Positions 17,368-25,636 of a DNA stretch of 64,000 nucleotides are shown here, one piece after another. Position 1 is the stretch's first letter, and the number at the start of each line of letters is the position of its first letter. The stretch is from JL08 sp963765555 (GTDB taxonomy: Bacteria > Pseudomonadota > Alphaproteobacteria > Rhodobacterales > Rhodobacteraceae). The position numbers were made by a program, and so were the translations under genes. The stretch is from the NCBI GenBank assembly GCA_963765555.1, contig CAVXWX010000007.1, forward strand, positions 62,001 through 126,000, written 5' to 3'. A model generated the notes under the pieces. The model made no database searches and was not told where the DNA came from. It was given only the letters and a program-made list of their open reading frames with translations.

Positions 17368-18318
17368 TCAAACCGGGTTTGGCAAAGGCTTACCGTCTTT
17401 GAACGCGCGCAGGTTCTCCACCACCATCATTCCCATCGATACCCGCACCTCAAGCGCCGATGTTCCAAGATGCGGCAGCAAAACCGCGTTTTCCATCGCG
17501 ATCAGCGCCTTGGGTACTTTGGGTTCAAATTCATATACATCAAGCCCAGCGCCCGCGATCTGGCCGCTTTCCAAGGCCTTGATCAGCGCCGTTTCGTCAA
17601 TCACGTCACCACGGGCAATGTTGATCAAATGCGCGGTGGATCGCATCGCCTTAAAGACGGTGTGATCAACCAGATGATGTGTTGCGGCACCGGCCGGTAC
17701 AGCCAGCACCAGAACATCGACCTGCGCGGCGAGGTCTGGCAGCGCGGCAATCTGATCTGCCGGAAAATCCAGCGCCTTTGCGGACCGGTTGAAATATTTC
17801 ACCTGCATCCCGAACCCGAAATGGCAACGCCGTGCAATGGCCTGACCGATCCGGCCCATTCCAACGATACCAACGGTTTTTCCGGTCAGATGTAGCCCGA
17901 GCATCTGTGTCGGGTGCCAGCCTTGCCATTGACCGGATCGAACAAGCCTTTCGCCTTCACCTGCGCGGCGCGCAGACATCAGCATCAGGGTCATGGCAAT
18001 ATCGGCGGTTGCATCTGTAACAGCCCCCGGCGTGTTGGATACAAGCACACCTGCCGCTTGGGCAGCGTGCACATCCAGATGGTTGTATCCGACGCCAAAA
18101 TTGGCCAGCAACCGGCATCGCGGGTCTGGAACGTCTGCAAAAACCTCAGCAGAAAATATATCCCCCAACGTCGGCATCACTGCCTCGTAATCGGTTAATG
18201 CCTTGCGCAGTTCATCGGGCGCCAAGGGCGTGGTTTGCGCCCGAACCGTTACGTTGAAATCTGTTTCTAACGCATCCAGAACGGCCGAGGGCAAAGGGCG
18301 CGAGATTAAAACGTCCAT
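17368..18318 (-). CDS. D-isomer-specific 2-hydroxyacid dehydrogenase (glyoxylate/hydroxypyruvate reductase type)
   Basis: A 316-residue NAD(P)H-dependent enzyme. The NAD-binding fold has VGIVGMGRIGQAIARR. Substrate and catalytic residues are in ANFGVGYNHLD, NIARGDVIDE (Arg), VYEFEPKVP (Glu) and LLPHLGTSA (His). The sequence sits in the GyaR/GhrB group that reduces glyoxylate or hydroxypyruvate, though other 2-ketoacids are possible. The ATG at 18318 overlaps the stop of the tRNA-binding gene by one base, so the three minus-strand genes proC, csaA-like and this one form one unit. Confidence 0.87.
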   Translation of the reverse strand: MDVLISRPLPSAVLDALETDFNVTVRAQTTPLAPDELRKALTDYEAVMPTLGDIFSAEVFADVPDPRCRLLANFGVGYNHLDVHAAQAAGVLVSNTPGAVTDATADIAMTLMLMSARRAGEGERLVRSGQWQGWHPTQMLGLHLTGKTVGIVGMGRIGQAIARRCHFGFGMQVKYFNRSAKALDFPADQIAALPDLAAQVDVLVLAVPAGAATHHLVDHTVFKAMRSTAHLINIARGDVIDETALIKALESGQIAGAGLDVYEFEPKVPKALIAMENAVLLPHLGTSALEVRVSMGMMVVENLRAFKDGKPLPNPV

Positions 18319-18656
18319 CAATGCATCCGCGCGCCCAAAGGCACGTCCTTGTCCGGTGCGATTAAAACAATATCCCCGTTATTGTCCGACACACCCAGCA
18401 CCAGAACCTCTGATCTGACCGGTCCGATCTGGCGGGGCGGAAAATTAACCACAGCCATCACCGATTTTCCGATCAAGGTGTCGGGATCGTAATGCCGCGT
18501 GATCTGGGCCGAACTTTTGCGCTCGCCGATCTCATCGCCAAAATCGATCCACAACTTGAAGGCCGGTTTTCGCGCTTCGGGAAATGGTTCGGCACGTACA
18601 ATCCGACCCACACGAATATCCACTTTCAGGAAGTCCTCAAAATCAATCTCAGCCAC
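18318..18656 (-). CDS. CsaA-like tRNA-binding domain protein
   Basis: A 112-residue single OB-fold protein of the EMAP-II/Arc1p/CsaA type: FLKVDIRVGRIVRAEPFPEARKPA at the N-terminus, then SSAQITRHY, VMAVVNFPPRQIGPVRSEVLVLG and a C-terminal LGARMH. B. subtilis CsaA has been described as an export chaperone; tRNA binding is the general property of the fold. A GTG start at 18656 is preferred because AAGGAG stands seven bases upstream. It overlaps the end of proC by eight bases. Confidence 0.85.
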   Translation of the reverse strand: MAEIDFEDFLKVDIRVGRIVRAEPFPEARKPAFKLWIDFGDEIGERKSSAQITRHYDPDTLIGKSVMAVVNFPPRQIGPVRSEVLVLGVSDNNGDIVLIAPDKDVPLGARMH

Positions 18657-19464
18657 CCGACAACTCCTTTGACCGATCGCTTGCGGCCTTGACGGCCTTT
18701 GGCAACAAGGCGGGAAAACCCTGTTTCTCATCCATCAGAACCTCAAGTGCGGCTTGGGTCGTTCCGTTGGGGCTTGTCACATTCACCCGCAATTGCGCCG
18801 GCGTTTCTTCGGTGGCTTCGGCCAGCGCACCGGCCCCCGCGACTGTGGCCTTGGCCAACTGCATGGCAAGATTTTGCGGCAACCCTTGTGCCACGCCACC
18901 TGCCGCCAGAGTTTCGATCAAGTGGAACACATAGGCGGGGCCGGACCCGCTGACGCCAGTTACCGCATCCATCTGTGCTTCGCTTTCCAACCGGACGGTC
19001 TGCCCGACGGCCTGCAACAACGCTTCGGCCAGTGTCATTCGGGCGGCATCCGCCTTTGCATTGCCGATCAGCGCCGTAATCCCCCGCCCGATTGCAGCCG
19101 GTGTGTTCGGCATGGCGCGGATCACAGGGGTATCCGCCCCCAAGACCTGTTCATAAAACGCAATCGGGGTTCCTGCGGCTACGGATATGAACAAGGTTGT
19201 GCCGTTGCCCATCTGCGCCAGCGAAGGTAACGCTTCGGCCATCATTTGCGGTTTGACAGCCACCAGAACGATGGCAGGGGCCGTGGGTAGATCACTGTTC
19301 AGGTGCACGCCTTGCCGTTTCAGCCAGTCCGACGGGTAAGGATCGTTGACCCAGACCGATCGCGGGGGCAATCCGCCAGCCAACCATCCGGCCAGCATCG
19401 CAGACCCCATTTTGCCACAGCCCAGCAGCACAAGACCCTGGTCTGCCACAATTTTCATATCCAT
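18649..19464 (-). CDS. proC: Pyrroline-5-carboxylate reductase
   Basis: A 271-residue NAD(P)H-dependent enzyme for the last step of proline synthesis. The nucleotide-binding motif is LLGCGKMGSAMLAGW. LVAVKPQMM, the sequence from IRAMPNTPAAIGRG, and the C-terminal dimer domain with TGVSGSGPAYVFH and VTSPNGTTQAALEVL are all family hallmarks. It is the first gene of a tight minus-strand cluster with the csaA-like and hydroxyacid dehydrogenase genes; the functional link is not obvious. Confidence 0.94.
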   Translation of the reverse strand: MDMKIVADQGLVLLGCGKMGSAMLAGWLAGGLPPRSVWVNDPYPSDWLKRQGVHLNSDLPTAPAIVLVAVKPQMMAEALPSLAQMGNGTTLFISVAAGTPIAFYEQVLGADTPVIRAMPNTPAAIGRGITALIGNAKADAARMTLAEALLQAVGQTVRLESEAQMDAVTGVSGSGPAYVFHLIETLAAGGVAQGLPQNLAMQLAKATVAGAGALAEATEETPAQLRVNVTSPNGTTQAALEVLMDEKQGFPALLPKAVKAASDRSKELSGG

Positions 19465-19507
19465 GATGATACTCCCCCTGATCCGGCATGCCGTTCAGGG
19501 GGCAGTT

Positions 19508-20008
19508 TTACGCGCGCCCGTAAGCCTCTGCAATGGCGACCTGCATGGCATCCCGCACAGTCTTTCCGCCCCACACAGCAAGTTGCACAGCGGGGTAATA
19601 CCGCTCTGCGCTGTTCACGGCAGCACCGATCATCGTGTCAATCTGGTCTGGTCCGGCGACCTGCCCACCAGACAGGACCAACCCGTACCGATAGACCATC
19701 AATTTCTGTTCGGGCCAGTAGGTAAACGCCCCTGCCCAGCATTGATCATTCACCGAATTCAGCAATTCATAAAGCTGCGGTAACTTGTCTTCGGGCGGCT
19801 CCATTTCAAAGGAACAGACCATGCGCAGTGTTTCGTCATAGCCCGACCACGCCAGCGTGATCGAATAGGTCCGCCACTGCCCTTCGACCGCCATGGCGAT
19901 CTGGTCATCGCCTATACGGTCGAAATCCCATTCGTGATGCTCGGCCAAATGTTCGACGATGTCGATAGGGTGAAGGTCTTCTTCCAGATACTGCTCGGAA
20001 AGGGCCAT
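19508..20008 (-). CDS. YbjN domain-containing protein
   Basis: A 166-residue cytoplasmic protein of the YbjN fold (type III secretion chaperone-like alpha/beta). Visible are HPIDIVEHLAEHHEWDFDRIG, GQWRTYSITLAWSGYDETLRMVC, ELLNSVNDQCWAGAFTYWPEQ and the end segment. E. coli YbjN influences motility and stress response; no mechanism is known. The start at 20008 has AGGTGG upstream. A large hairpin lies in the probable 5' untranslated region. Its 5' neighbour on the same strand is ubiK. Confidence 0.8.
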   Translation of the reverse strand: MALSEQYLEEDLHPIDIVEHLAEHHEWDFDRIGDDQIAMAVEGQWRTYSITLAWSGYDETLRMVCSFEMEPPEDKLPQLYELLNSVNDQCWAGAFTYWPEQKLMVYRYGLVLSGGQVAGPDQIDTMIGAAVNSAERYYPAVQLAVWGGKTVRDAMQVAIAEAYGRA

Positions 20009-20031
20009 GGTGCCACCTCTTATGATCGCTT

Positions 20032-20066
20032 CTAGCGATGTGGGGCGGCAGCGCCCCAAGCGCTAG
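20032..20066. repeat. Large hairpin in the leader of the ybjN-like gene
   Basis: CTAGCG (20032-20037) pairs with CGCTAG (20061-20066), and inside it TGGGGC (20041-20046) pairs with GCCCCA (20053-20058), with a small internal loop and a six-base apical loop. On the minus strand it ends 24 bases before the ATG. It has no T-tract, so it could be an attenuator or translational control element rather than a terminator. Confidence 0.6.
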
Positions 20067-20261
20067 GTGCCTGCTCTACGGGCCGGGGCGAACCCCCGAT
20101 CCCATACTAGATATGGTGGAGTGTGCAACTGCATCTGGCAACCCCCAATTTTGGGGAGGGACGCAATAAGTTGTGGATAGGTCGCAGAACCGCCCATAAT
20201 ATGGACGGCTGCAGCCTTCCTGAATCAGCTCACAAAATTTTCGCGGCAATCGCGGTAAAGC

Positions 20262-20504
20262 TCAGCCCTTGGCCTCAAGCGCATCAAGGCGCGCCTTCAA
20301 TACCTCGTTCTCTTCGCGTGCTTTTTGCGCCATCGCGCGAACTGCATCGAATTCCTCGCGGGTCACGAAATCGCGATCCGCCAACCAGCGGTCGATCATC
20401 GAAGACATGGCTGTTTCCGCCTCGTCCTTTGCGCCTTGCGCCACACCCATCGCGTTGGTCATCAACTGCGAGATATCGTCCATAATTTTGTTGCGGGTCT
20501 GCAT
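20262..20504 (-). CDS. ubiK: Accessory factor UbiK family protein
   Basis: An 80-residue protein of the BMFP/UbiK family: N-terminal amphipathic helix (MDDISQLMTNAMGVAQGAKDE), an FVTREEFDAVRAMA segment and a C-terminal trimeric coiled coil (REENEVLKARLDALEAKG). UbiK helps the ubiquinone biosynthesis complex at the membrane in gammaproteobacteria; the same role here is inferred. Length and layout match the family exactly. It is divergent from lgt. Confidence 0.85.
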   Translation of the reverse strand: MQTRNKIMDDISQLMTNAMGVAQGAKDEAETAMSSMIDRWLADRDFVTREEFDAVRAMAQKAREENEVLKARLDALEAKG

Positions 20505-20600
20505 TTCTGTGCACTCCTCTACCGTTGCGCCCTATATGGGCATTGTGCGCGCCCACCACAAGGTTGACTTCCCCGCACGGCCAAAGGCATTCAGACGTAT

Positions 20601-21491
20601 ATGCACGCAGTTCTTCCCTTTCCCGATATCTCGCCCGAGATTTTTGCCATCGACATCTTTGGCGTCCATCTGGCCCTGCGCTGGTACGCGCTGGCCTATA
20701 TTGTCGGCATCATTGCGGGCTGGCGTCTGGTGGTGCGGGCCGTTCGCACACCACAGCTTTGGGTCAATGACAAACCGGTCATGACCCCGAAACAGATCGA
20801 GGATTTGCTGACATGGGTCATTCTGGGCGTCATACTGGGCGGGCGGTTGGGCTATGTGCTGTTTTACCAGGCTGGATACTACCTGCAAAATCCGGCACTG
20901 ATCCTGCAAGTCTGGCAAGGCGGCATGTCATTTCACGGCGGCCTGCTGGGTGTTGTTGTGGCCGGATTTCTTTACACAAAGCGACATAGCATTGCCAAAT
21001 TGTCTGCCGCAGACATCATGGCCCTTGGGGTGCCGCCGGGCCTGTTGCTGGGGCGGCTTGCAAATTTCATCAATGCCGAATTGTGGGGGCGGCCAACCGA
21101 TTTGCCATGGGGCGTTGTGTTTCCCGGTGACGCGGCCCAGGCATGTCAGGGCGTAACAGGCTTGTGCGCCCGCCATCCATCGCAGCTTTACGAGGCCCTG
21201 TTAGAAGGACTGATCCTTGGCGGTGTCCTGATCTGGCTGGTCTGGCGACGCGGCGGGTTGAAAACGCCGGGGCGTATCGCGGGTACGTTTTTTGCCGGCT
21301 ACGGTCTTGCGCGGTTCGCAGTCGAGTTCGTGCGCCAGCCGGATGCCCAGTTCATAACAGCGGGCAATCCTCTGGGCCTTGCGTGGCACATCGGGGGCTA
21401 TGGCCTGACAATGGGACAAGTGTTGTCGCTGCCGATGATCCTGCTTGGGCTGTACCTGATCAAAACCGCGCGGCGGCACCATGACGCTTGA
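20601..21491 (+). CDS. lgt: Prolipoprotein diacylglyceryl transferase
   Basis: A 296-residue inner-membrane enzyme with about seven helices that transfers diacylglycerol from phosphatidylglycerol to the lipobox Cys of prolipoproteins. GRLGYVLFYQ, MSFHGGLLGVV, the Lgt signature LGRLANFINAELWGRPT (about 150-166) and HPSQLYEALLEG are present, with the expected Arg and Asn residues. The 3' end overlaps the midA-like gene by 11 bases, beginning a three-gene unit lgt-midA-pgeF. A substrate lipoprotein lies at 13363. Confidence 0.96.
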   Translation: MHAVLPFPDISPEIFAIDIFGVHLALRWYALAYIVGIIAGWRLVVRAVRTPQLWVNDKPVMTPKQIEDLLTWVILGVILGGRLGYVLFYQAGYYLQNPALILQVWQGGMSFHGGLLGVVVAGFLYTKRHSIAKLSAADIMALGVPPGLLLGRLANFINAELWGRPTDLPWGVVFPGDAAQACQGVTGLCARHPSQLYEALLEGLILGGVLIWLVWRRGGLKTPGRIAGTFFAGYGLARFAVEFVRQPDAQFITAGNPLGLAWHIGGYGLTMGQVLSLPMILLGLYLIKTARRHHDA

Positions 21492-22536
21492 GGCGTATTT
21501 GCTGGATCGCATTGCCCGAACCGGGCCACTTACGGTCGCCGATTACATGGCAGAATGCTTGCTGCATCCCACGTTGGGGTATTACACAACCCGCGATCCT
21601 TTGGGCGCAGCGGGGGACTTTACCACCGCGCCCGAAATCAGCCAGATGTTTGGCGAACTGGTCGGGCTTGCGCTGGCACAGGCATGGGTGGATCAGGGGC
21701 AACCGGCGCCCTTTACACTGGCCGAACTTGGCCCGGGACGTGGTACGCTGATGGCCGATATCGTGCGGGCCACCAAATCTGTTCCCGGTTTTCCGGACGC
21801 GGCGCAGATCACCCTGATCGAAGCCAGCCCCGTGTTACGACAAAAGCAGAAAGACATGTTGCAGGGCTGTGCCGTGCATTGGATCGATTCAAGCGCCCAG
21901 TTGCCGGACGCTCCGCTGTTTCTGGTCGCAAACGAATTTTTCGATGCCTTGCCCATTCGCCAGTTTGTGCGCGCCGGACCGGCATGGCGCGAACGCTGCA
22001 TCGGCGCAAATGACGGACAACTTGCCTTTGGGTTGGGGCCGCCCAGCCAATGGCCGGATCTGGATCATCGTCTGGATGATACAAAAGACAACGATCTGAT
22101 TGAAACCTGCCGCCCCGCGCAGGCCATACTGGAAGATATCGGGCACCGGATCGAAACCTATGGCGGGGCAGGGTTGATCATTGATTATGGCGACTGGCGC
22201 ACATTGGGCGACACGCTGCAGGCGGTACAAGCGCATGACTATGTCGACCCGCTGTCTGCCCCCGGTCAGGCCGATCTGACGGCGCATGTCGATTTCGAAG
22301 CGTTGTGCACCAGCGTGCCCTGCGCCCATACGCGCGTTACCCCGCAAGGTGTGTTTTTGGAACGTCTTGGAATTTCGCAACGCGCCGAAGCATTGGCCAA
22401 AACCGGCTGTCAGGCGCGCAAGGATGTGATCGTAGCCCATCACAGGTTGACGCACCCGACAGAAATGGGAAACCTGTTCAAGACGCTGGGCCTTTTCCCG
22501 ACGAACGGCCCGCCCCCGCCCGGACTGGATCCATGA
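21481..22536 (+). CDS. Class I SAM-dependent methyltransferase, MidA/NDUFAF7 family
   Basis: A 351-residue protein. MAECLLHPTLGYYTTRDPLGAAGDFTTAPE is split by family landmarks: GYYTTRDPLG and FTTAPEISQMFGE, then the SAM loop LAELGPGRGTLMADIVR, NEFFDALPIRQFV and the later IIDYGDW. In mitochondria NDUFAF7 dimethylates an Arg of complex I; alphaproteobacterial homologues may do the same, but this is inferred. It overlaps lgt by 11 bases and pgeF by an ATGA junction, a gene order widespread in Rhodobacterales. Confidence 0.88.
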   Translation: MTLEAYLLDRIARTGPLTVADYMAECLLHPTLGYYTTRDPLGAAGDFTTAPEISQMFGELVGLALAQAWVDQGQPAPFTLAELGPGRGTLMADIVRATKSVPGFPDAAQITLIEASPVLRQKQKDMLQGCAVHWIDSSAQLPDAPLFLVANEFFDALPIRQFVRAGPAWRERCIGANDGQLAFGLGPPSQWPDLDHRLDDTKDNDLIETCRPAQAILEDIGHRIETYGGAGLIIDYGDWRTLGDTLQAVQAHDYVDPLSAPGQADLTAHVDFEALCTSVPCAHTRVTPQGVFLERLGISQRAEALAKTGCQARKDVIVAHHRLTHPTEMGNLFKTLGLFPTNGPPPPGLDP

Positions 22537-23288
22537 CACTTGAAATCATCACTGCCGACGCTTTGACCCCTGCCCGCCACGGGTTTTTCACGCGGCGCGG
22601 CGGGGCGTCTTCGGGGGTTTTCTCGGGCTTGAACTGTGGCGCGGGCAGTTCGGATCAATCCGATATGGTGGCCATCAACAGGGCGCGCGTTGCAAACGCC
22701 ATGACCGTAGGCCATGACCATCTGGTATCGGTGCATCAGGTTCATTCCACAGATGTGGTAACCCTAACCGAACCGTTAACCGAAAAACCACGCGCCGATG
22801 CGATGGTCACCGCAACGCCCGGGCTGGCGCTTTCCGTGTTAACGGCCGATTGCCAGCCCGTACTGTTTCATGACCCCCAAGCCCGCGTCATCGGTGCAGC
22901 CCATGCAGGCTGGCGCGGGGCGCTGGACGGCATCCTTGAAGCGACCGTGAACGCGATGGAAGACTTGGGCGCAAAACGTGCAAACATAAGTGCCGTCATA
23001 GGCCCGTGTATCAGCCAGAAAGCATATGAGGTTGGCCCGGAATTCCTTGATGAGTTTCTGGTCGATGATCACGACAATGCACGGTTCTTTGGCAATGGCA
23101 CAGGTGACCGGATGCTGTTTGACCTGCCTGCCTTTGGCTTGCACAGGCTAAGGCGCCTGGGCGTCGGGCATGCGGAATGGACGCGCCATTGCACATATAC
23201 AGACCCGGAACGTTTTTTTTCCTATCGGCGCAGCGTGCACGCCAAAGAAGCAGACTATGGACGCCTGATCGCGGCCATCGCGCTTTGA
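22533..23288 (+). CDS. pgeF: Peptidoglycan editing factor PgeF / polyphenol-oxidase (YfiH) family
   Basis: A 251-residue protein of the YfiH/LACC1 fold. Metal-site residues are visible in VHQVHSTDV (His), LTADCQPVLF (Cys) and AAHAGWRGALDGIL (His), with IGPCISQKAYEV following. Family members act as purine nucleoside enzymes and in E. coli remove misincorporated peptidoglycan precursors; older annotations call them laccases. The ATG overlaps the preceding stop (ATGA). It is the last gene of the lgt unit. Confidence 0.9.
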   Translation: MTLEIITADALTPARHGFFTRRGGASSGVFSGLNCGAGSSDQSDMVAINRARVANAMTVGHDHLVSVHQVHSTDVVTLTEPLTEKPRADAMVTATPGLALSVLTADCQPVLFHDPQARVIGAAHAGWRGALDGILEATVNAMEDLGAKRANISAVIGPCISQKAYEVGPEFLDEFLVDDHDNARFFGNGTGDRMLFDLPAFGLHRLRRLGVGHAEWTRHCTYTDPERFFSYRRSVHAKEADYGRLIAAIAL

Positions 23289-23566
23289 ACTGAGGCAGCA
23301 CCGTGGCGGTTCATGCCTATTTGACGCCCTAATGCACGACAAAAACCTGCAGTGCCCAGCGACACATTTCGCTCGCGTTTATTTTTTCATAATGTTTTCA
23401 GCCTAGTAAAGCTCTCGCCATGTCGACTGCTTTGTTTGGGAAGGTACGCTGAAAGTTTTTAAAGAAAATTCGTTGTCGTCAAATCCTTGCCCCATTGCGC
23501 GGGCATTCTGTTCGCAATCAGGACGCATCAAGACGTCATGTCCCTATTGAGAGCAAGGAGCAGATC

Positions 23567-23710
23567 ATGAAAACGAATAAACGGTTCATCAAATCCGTGA
23601 CCACGGCAGCCGCATCTACAGAAGTATGCATGCCCTGGGCCCGCGGCGCACGGCGCGCTGCATTTATTGCCAAGCGTTCCGCGCCACTGGCCAAAGTAAA
23701 AACCGCCTGA
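23567..23710 (+). CDS. Small basic conserved hypothetical protein
   Basis: A 47-residue, strongly basic protein starting MKTNKRFIKSVTTAA and containing MPWARGARRAAFIAKR. A good ribosome site (AAGGAG) lies seven bases upstream. It resembles short, highly expressed small proteins annotated only as hypothetical in Rhodobacterales. No domain or signal peptide is seen. It sits 18 bases ahead of a candidate structured RNA and terminator, so that RNA may be released from its 3' untranslated region. Confidence 0.65.
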   Translation: MKTNKRFIKSVTTAAASTEVCMPWARGARRAAFIAKRSAPLAKVKTA

Positions 23711-23728
23711 CGGCACACGCCCCGTTAC

Positions 23729-23785
23729 ACTCGGGTCAGGTGCCTTGCGAGGCGCAGGTGTTACCTGTGACCCGAGTACGAGTGG
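23729..23785 (+). ncRNA. Candidate structured RNA (three-way junction) in the 3' UTR of the small basic protein gene
   Basis: A closing helix of ten perfect pairs joins ACTCGGGTCA (23729-23738) to TGACCCGAGT (23768-23777). Inside are two stacked hairpins: GGTGCCT...AGGCGC-type (23740-23755, loop TGCG) and CAGGT-GTT-ACCTG (23755-23767). Eight bases later comes a strong terminator. The structure is read by eye from complementarity. It could be a small RNA cut from the upstream mRNA, an independent transcript, or a regulatory leader. I know no named family that fits. Confidence 0.55.
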
Positions 23786-23822
23786 AAACCCGCCTCCGTT
23801 GATTCGGAGGCGGGTTTTTTTG
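23786..23822 (+). terminator. Strong rho-independent terminator
   Basis: AAACCCGCCTCCG (23786-23798) pairs perfectly with CGGAGGCGGGTTT around a TTGATT loop, and seven T residues follow. It ends the transcript holding the small basic protein and the candidate RNA. Confidence 0.9.
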
Positions 23823-24058
23823 TGCCTAACCAGATGCTTGGCCAAAATATGGCAAGCCATCCGCGCTGATGGGAAACAAAAAATAGATTTCCTGAGCATT
23901 GTTTCCAAATCGAAAAACAATGGTTCGAAAATTTTGACAGTTTGCCCGAATCCGGACGACTTTAAGTCTAACGCAAGACATTGAAGCCAACAGTTTGCTT
24001 CTGTCGTTGATCCGGTGGGGGCCGGCGAAAGAAGCGAATAACCTGCAAAGGTAATCGC

Positions 24059-24917
24059 ATGAAGACCCCCACAAGCGCCGAAACATCGGTGCGTCCCTCC
24101 ACCGCCTTCTCTCGGGCGGAACCCTCCACAGCCGTCTCTCCGGCTGGTACCAGTATCAATCCGGCGATGTATGGCCGGAAACCGCGCCCAAGTGCATTCG
24201 ACGGGCGATCTTCGCAGCAGGCAGCGCCAGCATTACGCCGCTACGAGATCGCCTGTCTGAATGCGCGGGGTGATATCGAAACATCCTCTCACATCGCACC
24301 CGCCGTTCCGCTATTCGAAGCTGCAGTGTCTGCTTTCGCCCGCGGCACACTGATTTCAACCCCGACTGGCGAAGTCGCGATCGAAGACTTGCTCCCCGGA
24401 GACGAGATTTTGACAGGCAGCGGAAACGCGACTCCTGTTCAGTGGATCGGCTCCACCATATTTCGCCCCGATCGCCCGTCCAGCCAAACCAACATTACCC
24501 ATATGACGCGGGTGATGGCGGATGCCTTTGGTATCTCGCGCCCAAGCTCTTACATGATGGCCGGGCCGGCTGCACGAATTCTGCATACACCCTGATCACT
24601 TGCGGGCATCTTCAGGGGCGCACAAAATGCTGACCCCCTTGCGGGGTTTTGTTGATGGGGAAACCGTGATTGAAGTGACGCCCCCCGCCCCGATCGAGCT
24701 GTTTCATCTTTGCCTGAAGCATCACGCGATCATATTTGCTGGCGGGCTCGAGGTTGAAAGCTATCACCCGGGCAACGGCGCATCGCACGCTGTATCACAC
24801 AACCTGCGCCAGATTTATCTGTCGATGTTCGATCACATACATCACATCGCTGATTTTGGTCCGATGATATATCCGCACGCGCCGGATGACAGATATCAAG
24901 ACGGGTCCGCCGCCTGA
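24059..24917 (+). CDS. Hint domain-containing protein, frame broken near 24593
   Basis: A Rhodobacterales Hint_2-type protein. Residues about 100-115 read SAFARGTLISTPTGEV, followed by EDLLPGDEILTG and TPVQWIGS. The frame stops at ILHTP; removing one T at 24593 continues as DHLRASSGAHKMLTPLRGF, VIEVTPPAPIELFHL and LEVESYHPG, the normal family tail, giving 285 residues. The Cys that opens true splicing Hint domains is replaced by Ala, common in this subfamily, so self-cleavage is unlikely. No signal peptide is seen. Whether the break is real or a sequencing indel is open. Confidence 0.78.
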
Positions 24918-24923
24918 AGCTGT

Positions 24924-25424
24924 TCAGGCGGATTTTTCCAAACGCGCTTCCAGAACATCGAACGGAACGCCGGGTTCGTCTTTGGCCCCGCGAATAACCA
25001 GTGAAGTTTTTACGCTGGCGACATTCGGAGTTGTCAAAAGACCGGATGTCAGAAACGTCTGAAACGTGCTGAGGTCAGGCGCGACGCATTTCAGTATGAA
25101 GTCAACTTCGCCGTTCAACATATGGCATTCACGCACCAGCGGCCATTCGCGACAACGCTGTTCAAAGGCGCGCAAGTCGACTTCGGCCTGGCTTTGCAGG
25201 CCGACCATCGCAAAAACCTGTACTTCGAACCCCAATTCGCGCGCATCAACATCCGCGTGATAGCCGCGGATAAATCCGTTTTCTTCCAAAGTGCGGACCC
25301 GGCGCAAACATGGCGGCGCGGAAATGCCGACACGTTTGGCCAATTCAACATTGGTCATACGCCCGTCGGCCTGCAATTCAGCCAAAATCTTGCGATCAAT
25401 TGGATCAAGGCGCGTTCCGGCCAT
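24924..25424 (-). CDS. Lrp/AsnC family transcriptional regulator
   Basis: A 166-residue regulator. The N-terminal winged helix (LDPIDRKILAELQADGRMTNVELAKRVG, split here by its turn) is followed by the Lrp effector domain: GYHADVDARELGFEVQVFAMV, ECHMLNGEVDFILKCVA and the region around VASVKTSLVIRG. These proteins bind amino acids and bend DNA. It is divergent from trxB across a 212-base spacer that likely carries its binding site. The ligand is unknown. Confidence 0.92.
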   Translation of the reverse strand: MAGTRLDPIDRKILAELQADGRMTNVELAKRVGISAPPCLRRVRTLEENGFIRGYHADVDARELGFEVQVFAMVGLQSQAEVDLRAFEQRCREWPLVRECHMLNGEVDFILKCVAPDLSTFQTFLTSGLLTTPNVASVKTSLVIRGAKDEPGVPFDVLEARLEKSA

Positions 25425-25636
25425 GTTACCCCCAGTGGAATTTGCGTTTGTTATAGCACTACCGAAGGTGCGCGCAATAATCTTTCGTCTACGCGCAACA
25501 TTCTTAACGTCACGCTGTTTCGCACTGCAATGCGGATATGCAATATCAGCAGATTTCAGGGCTTTTCGCCCCCGGACCGGGCCGTTATATGCAACAGGCC
25601 GCTGCCAAAGCGCAGAATTACACCGGGGAACGTCAC

